Shown: positions 5,578 through 7,445 of the stretch, in pieces
Position numbering within the stretch: position 1 is the first letter of the stretch
Layout of the letters: the number at the start of each line of letters is the position of its first letter
NCBI GenBank assembly: GCA_964251665.1
Contig: CAXUKO010000038.1
Location: forward strand, 1 to 7,445
DNA length: 7,445 bases
Source of the DNA: JBBQLG01 sp964251665
GTDB lineage: Bacteria > Bacteroidota > Bacteroidia > Cytophagales > Spirosomataceae
Direction of reading: 5' to 3'
Notes under the pieces: model-generated
Seen by the model: only the letters and a program-made list of their open reading frames with translations
Database searches by the model: none
Told to the model about the DNA's origin: nothing
Position numbers and translations under genes: made by a program

Positions 5578-6521
5578 AAACCTAACCCCTGCTGGGGCCG
5601 TCTTTGTTGTTTTTCTTCGATTTCCGGGGCTTTCTCCTGCTTAGCTATGTTCTGCTTCATCTCCTCTTGTTTCGTTTGCTGATAGCCCGCTGCCAGCTCA
5701 TTCCAGCGATCTTTCTCGCTAGCCGCTGTATATCCCTTGAATAAAGCATCCCAAGCCGTTTGGCTCTGGCTCTGCTCCTGCTGGTTTAGACTCAACTGCT
5801 GGCCGATCTGCTTAGCCTTATGACCTACCTCTGTCCCTTTTACAGCCGTTTCGTCGTAACGAAAGCTGCAACCCACCAATACCCCGTTGCTATCGTGCTT
5901 AAATTGGCTCTCTACCCCCTTTAACCGTAACTGTTCACTCAACTGCTCGACCGTGGTGACTTGCGGGTTGGCTAGCGTGGTTTTAAGCGTTTCCTGCACA
6001 TATTCGCGGCTACTTTGCTTGTGAGGATCGTGATCATTTAGGCTCTGACGTTGCTCAGGTACCTTACTCATGCCCAATTGCTGGGTAATTGCTTGGCAAA
6101 CCTTCACGTTCCGAGCGTAGTTGTGGCTCGTGTCCAAGGCAGCCCCCCCATCCATCGGCACGCGGTTGATGTAGATGTGAATGTGAGTATGAGGGCGATC
6201 ATGGTGCTGGTAGATGGCAACCTGGTGGCGAGTGGGGTCGGCTCCCATCTGGCGGCAATACTCCGACGCGGCCCGTAGTAGTTGCTCTTTCGGCACCTCT
6301 TCACCCTTGGGCCAATTCAGGGACGTATGCCAGACCGGACTTTGGCACCGGCTACTGTCCGCCACGGCGATCATCTCAGCGGCCATGCCCTGGGGATCAC
6401 GTGCCCCTAAGTTGGACGCGCCTAATAGCTGCGAGGGTTTATGTTCTTTCCCCTCCTTCAATCCGGCTCCGTATTCGAGGGCTGAACCGAAACTCCTCCC
6501 AATACTAGTTTTGGCAATCAT
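5574..6521 (-). CDS. mobA: MOBP-type relaxase (MobA/VirD2 family)
   Basis: This 315-residue protein would nick the plasmid at oriT, stay covalently bound to the 5' end and pilot the strand into a recipient. The N-terminal relaxase domain (about 1-150) starts MIAKTSIGRSFGSALEYG, with Tyr17 the likely nicking tyrosine. Motif III is clear: H106-x-D108-x-P110-H111-x-H113-x-H115 and Asn119, the metal-binding histidine cluster. VWHTSLNWPKGE (64-74) matches the usual conserved segment between them. The second half (about 240-315) is rich in Gln, Glu and Lys and probably forms coils; no primase or helicase domain is present, so the protein is short. It is coupled by ATGA overlaps to the RHH gene before it and the membrane-protein gene after it. 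With no coupling protein or secretion genes, transfer must depend on a helper. Confidence 0.92.
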   Translation of the reverse strand: MIAKTSIGRSFGSALEYGAGLKEGKEHKPSQLLGASNLGARDPQGMAAEMIAVADSSRCQSPVWHTSLNWPKGEEVPKEQLLRAASEYCRQMGADPTRHQVAIYQHHDRPHTHIHIYINRVPMDGGAALDTSHNYARNVKVCQAITQQLGMSKVPEQRQSLNDHDPHKQSSREYVQETLKTTLANPQVTTVEQLSEQLRLKGVESQFKHDSNGVLVGCSFRYDETAVKGTEVGHKAKQIGQQLSLNQQEQSQSQTAWDALFKGYTAASEKDRWNELAAGYQQTKQEEMKQNIAKQEKAPEIEEKQQRRPQQGLGL

Positions 6522-6799
6522 CGCAGGGCCGTTTTTAGAACTACCAAAATCTCATCGATGGCTTTTCCATCGAACTGCCGCAGATGAGCATAGCGGGTCA
6601 ATTGATTCAGATTATTGGCCACACCCGTAATGACCTGTCGCAGCTCGGCGGGTAGTCGCTCGGTCACAGCCTGACCAGTGGCCACCCGACGCACGTACTC
6701 GCTGACGGTCAATCCGGCTAGTTTGGCTTTCGCTTCAATCTGTTTTTGCTCCTCGGTACTAGCCCGAAAACGCAGGGTAATCGTCTTGTTTTCACTCAT
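6518..6799 (-). CDS. mobC: MobC-like ribbon-helix-helix relaxosome accessory protein
   Basis: This 93-residue protein has an N-terminal ribbon-helix-helix: a strand (KTITLRFRAS, 5-14) and two helices (TEEQKQIEAKAKLAGL and TVSEYVRRVATG, to about 42). The C-terminal half carries GVANNLNQLTRYAH (59-72), the signature of the MobC family of nicking accessory proteins, which bind oriT, help melt it for the relaxase and often repress the mob promoter. It is first in the mob operon and its stop shares an ATGA with the relaxase start. The upstream bases (CCCCCTTTCCC on the coding strand) contain no Shine-Dalgarno. Its likely binding targets are the inverted repeats at 6835-6916 just upstream. Size is normal for the family. 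Confidence 0.88.
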   Translation of the reverse strand: MSENKTITLRFRASTEEQKQIEAKAKLAGLTVSEYVRRVATGQAVTERLPAELRQVITGVANNLNQLTRYAHLRQFDGKAIDEILVVLKTALR

Positions 6800-6834
6800 G
6801 GGAAAGGGGGTTAAGAGGAACGCTTACAAGCCTG

Positions 6835-6863
6835 GCCTTTCGTAAGCTTGCGTAACGAAAGGC
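6835..6863. repeat. 9-bp inverted repeat in the mob leader
   Basis: GCCTTTCGT (6835-6843) pairs with ACGAAAGGC (6855-6863) around an 11-base loop. It abuts the larger inverted repeat at 6864-6916, so the two could extrude side by side as cruciforms or fold as neighbouring hairpins in the mob mRNA leader. Candidate part of oriT or of a MobC operator. Confidence 0.6.
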
Positions 6864-6916
6864 TGACTTTGTAGCTACAAACCCGTCGCGCAGCAGGGTT
6901 TGTAGCTACAAAGTCA
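6864..6916. repeat. 21-bp perfect inverted repeat, oriT or operator candidate
   Basis: Two 21-bp arms (6864-6884 and 6896-6916) are perfectly complementary around the 11-base loop GTCGCGCAGCA. Each arm itself contains the 14-bp palindrome TTTGTAGCTACAAA (6868-6881 and 6899-6912), with centres 31 bp (about three turns) apart. It lies about 65 bp upstream of the MobC start and within the predicted mob leader. A dimeric RHH protein such as MobC could bind the two palindromes. As RNA the hairpin is strong but is not followed by U residues on the mob strand, so simple termination is less likely. Structure is directly seen; the oriT role is inferred from position. Confidence 0.75.
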
Positions 6917-6938
6917 TGGCTTGCTTCACAACCGCGAC

Positions 6939-6970
6939 CAAATATCGCACCGGACGGTTTATTCTGCAAA
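6939..6970 (-). promoter_or_regulatory. Candidate mob operon promoter
   Basis: Read on the minus strand, TTTG (6970-6967), a 20-bp spacer and GATATTTG (6946-6939) fit the Bacteroidota promoter pattern with a single mismatch in the -7 box. Transcription would start near 6931-6933, placing both inverted repeats (6835-6916) in a leader of roughly 130 bases before the MobC start. A protein bound at the repeats would block this promoter. Confidence 0.5.
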
Positions 6971-7356
6971 TGGGTTTTCTTTTTTTCCCTGTGTTGTAAA
7001 CGATGGATTGGTTAGGAGGTGATGACGGGGAAAGGCTGGCCACTGCTGCGTCTATCAGGATGAGATCAGTTGAGCAGAGTAAGTTAGTAAAAAATCAGGG
7101 TTTAACTAAAAATATAGTTGCCGCCCCTCTGCCCCCTTTAGTTTTTTGCTTTTTTCTTCCCTTTCCAATTTGATTTTTGATCGACTCGTTGGCAAACTTC
7201 TGACAGTTCGTTTTTCGGTCGCGTCAGCCACCCTAAATGCCGTTTTTCAAGCCACTTTTTTAGCTATCAAGCGCTTGTGTATTATCAATATCTCTTGTTA
7301 AACACTTGTAAGGCGAAATTTTAGTAAATAATTGACTGATTACTAAACACTTACAC

Positions 7357-7365
7357 TGTGGATAA
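7357..7365 (-). promoter_or_regulatory. DnaA box
   Basis: TGTGGATAA is the exact reverse complement of the consensus DnaA box TTATCCACA. It ends 3 bp before the first iteron, the usual place for host DnaA to assist a plasmid initiator. A second exact match at 4298-4306 lies inside the peptidase gene and is probably chance. Confidence 0.8.
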
Positions 7366-7368
7366 CTT

Positions 7369-7390
7369 TAATAAAGACGCGTTTGGTCGG
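7369..7390 (+). repeat. Iteron 1 of the replication origin
   Basis: This 22-bp unit is identical to 1-22 and 34-55 (core AAAGACGCGTTTGGTCGG). In the circle it abuts the copy at 1-22 directly. It is the copy nearest the DnaA box. Confidence 0.9.
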
Positions 7391-7445
7391 TAATAAAGAC
7401 GCGTTTGGTCGGTGAAACCCACTTAATAAAGACGCGTTTGGTCGG
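7391..7445 (+). other. Terminal duplicate of bases 1-55 (circular overlap)
   Basis: These 55 bases repeat the first 55 bases exactly, including two iterons and the 11-bp spacer. This is what an assembler leaves at the ends of a circular contig, and 55 is a common k-mer length. The alternative is that the molecule really carries two more iterons here, because a k-mer overlap inside a repeat array cannot by itself tell the copy number. Confidence 0.85.

Larger units (their letters stand above)
6800..7368. other. Non-coding control region between mob operon and origin
   Basis: This 569-bp region carries no gene I can support. In order it holds two adjacent inverted repeats (6835-6916), a minus-strand mob promoter candidate (6939-6970), a C-rich run (7120-7136), a CATCCTG nic-like word on the minus strand (7056-7062), an inverted pair AACTAAA/TTTAGTT (7104-7110, 7137-7143), T-rich stretches with CGTTTTTC twice 32 bp apart (7209, 7241), and the AT-rich entry to the origin. 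It most likely contains both oriT and the upstream part of oriV. Confidence 0.65.
7288..7390 (+). other. Origin of replication core (oriV), window right end
   Basis: An AT-rich segment (about 7288-7356) with two copies of TAAACACTT (7299-7307, 7344-7352) leads into a perfect DnaA box and the first iteron. On the circle it continues into the iterons at 1-55 and the rep promoter. AT-rich DNA, DnaA box and in-phase iterons in this order are the standard parts of a Rep_3-type theta origin; the AT-rich part would be the unwinding element. Confidence 0.8.

Noticed and set aside
6051..6630. Plus-strand frames opposite the relaxase and MobC genes
   Set aside because: They lie antisense to two clearly identified genes and read as shadows of them.
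7207..7222. CGTTTTTCGGTCG as a further degenerate iteron
   Set aside because: It matches the end of the iteron only if three bases are inserted; too weak to list as a repeat.

Overview
The window looks like one complete small mobilizable plasmid, cut open inside its replication origin. Bases 1-55 are repeated exactly as 7391-7445, so the real molecule is probably a circle of 7390 bp. The host is probably a member of the Bacteroidota, most likely a Cytophagales genus of the Spirosoma type. Three things suggest this: the TAnnTTTG-type promoters (-33 TTTG or GTTG, then 20-22 bp, then TAnnTTTG), the near absence of Shine-Dalgarno sequences, and protein families (S41 peptidase, RelE-like toxin with its small partner) that I associate with that group. 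Genus-level placement is inference.

Layout. The origin spans the ends: an AT-rich stretch, one perfect DnaA box (7357-7365), then three identical 22-bp iterons on the circle (7369-7390, 1-22, 34-55), leading into the promoter and gene of a Rep_3-type initiator (131-1057). Next is a two-gene toxin-antitoxin operon (1141-1693). Convergent with it, with overlapping stop regions, is a helix-turn-helix/coiled-coil protein (1679-2179, minus). That gene and its upstream region carry a cluster of GATTAGTCA repeats. A divergent small gene of unknown function follows (2266-2571). A 536-bp non-coding stretch (2572-3107) contains degenerate iteron-like pieces and a typical Bacteroidota promoter for the largest gene, a secreted S41-family peptidase (3108-4772), apparently the cargo. 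The minus-strand mobilization operon (6799 down to 5005) encodes a ribbon-helix-helix accessory protein, a MOBP-type relaxase and a coiled-coil membrane protein, all joined by ATGA stop/start overlaps. Between this operon and the origin (6800-7368) lie a 21-bp perfect inverted repeat, a second adjacent hairpin and a candidate mob promoter. This is the most likely place for oriT.

How it works together. Rep and DnaA would start replication at the iterons. The toxin-antitoxin pair, and perhaps the HTH protein with its repeat cluster, would stabilise the plasmid. The mob operon would let a helper conjugation system transfer it, since no type IV secretion or coupling-protein gene is present. The S41 peptidase is the only gene not obviously about plasmid upkeep. 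I see no tRNA, rRNA, CRISPR array or insertion sequence. The least explained parts are the GATTAGTCA cluster with its HTH protein, the composite palindrome before the mob genes, the iteron-like debris upstream of the peptidase, and the membrane protein that ends the mob operon.
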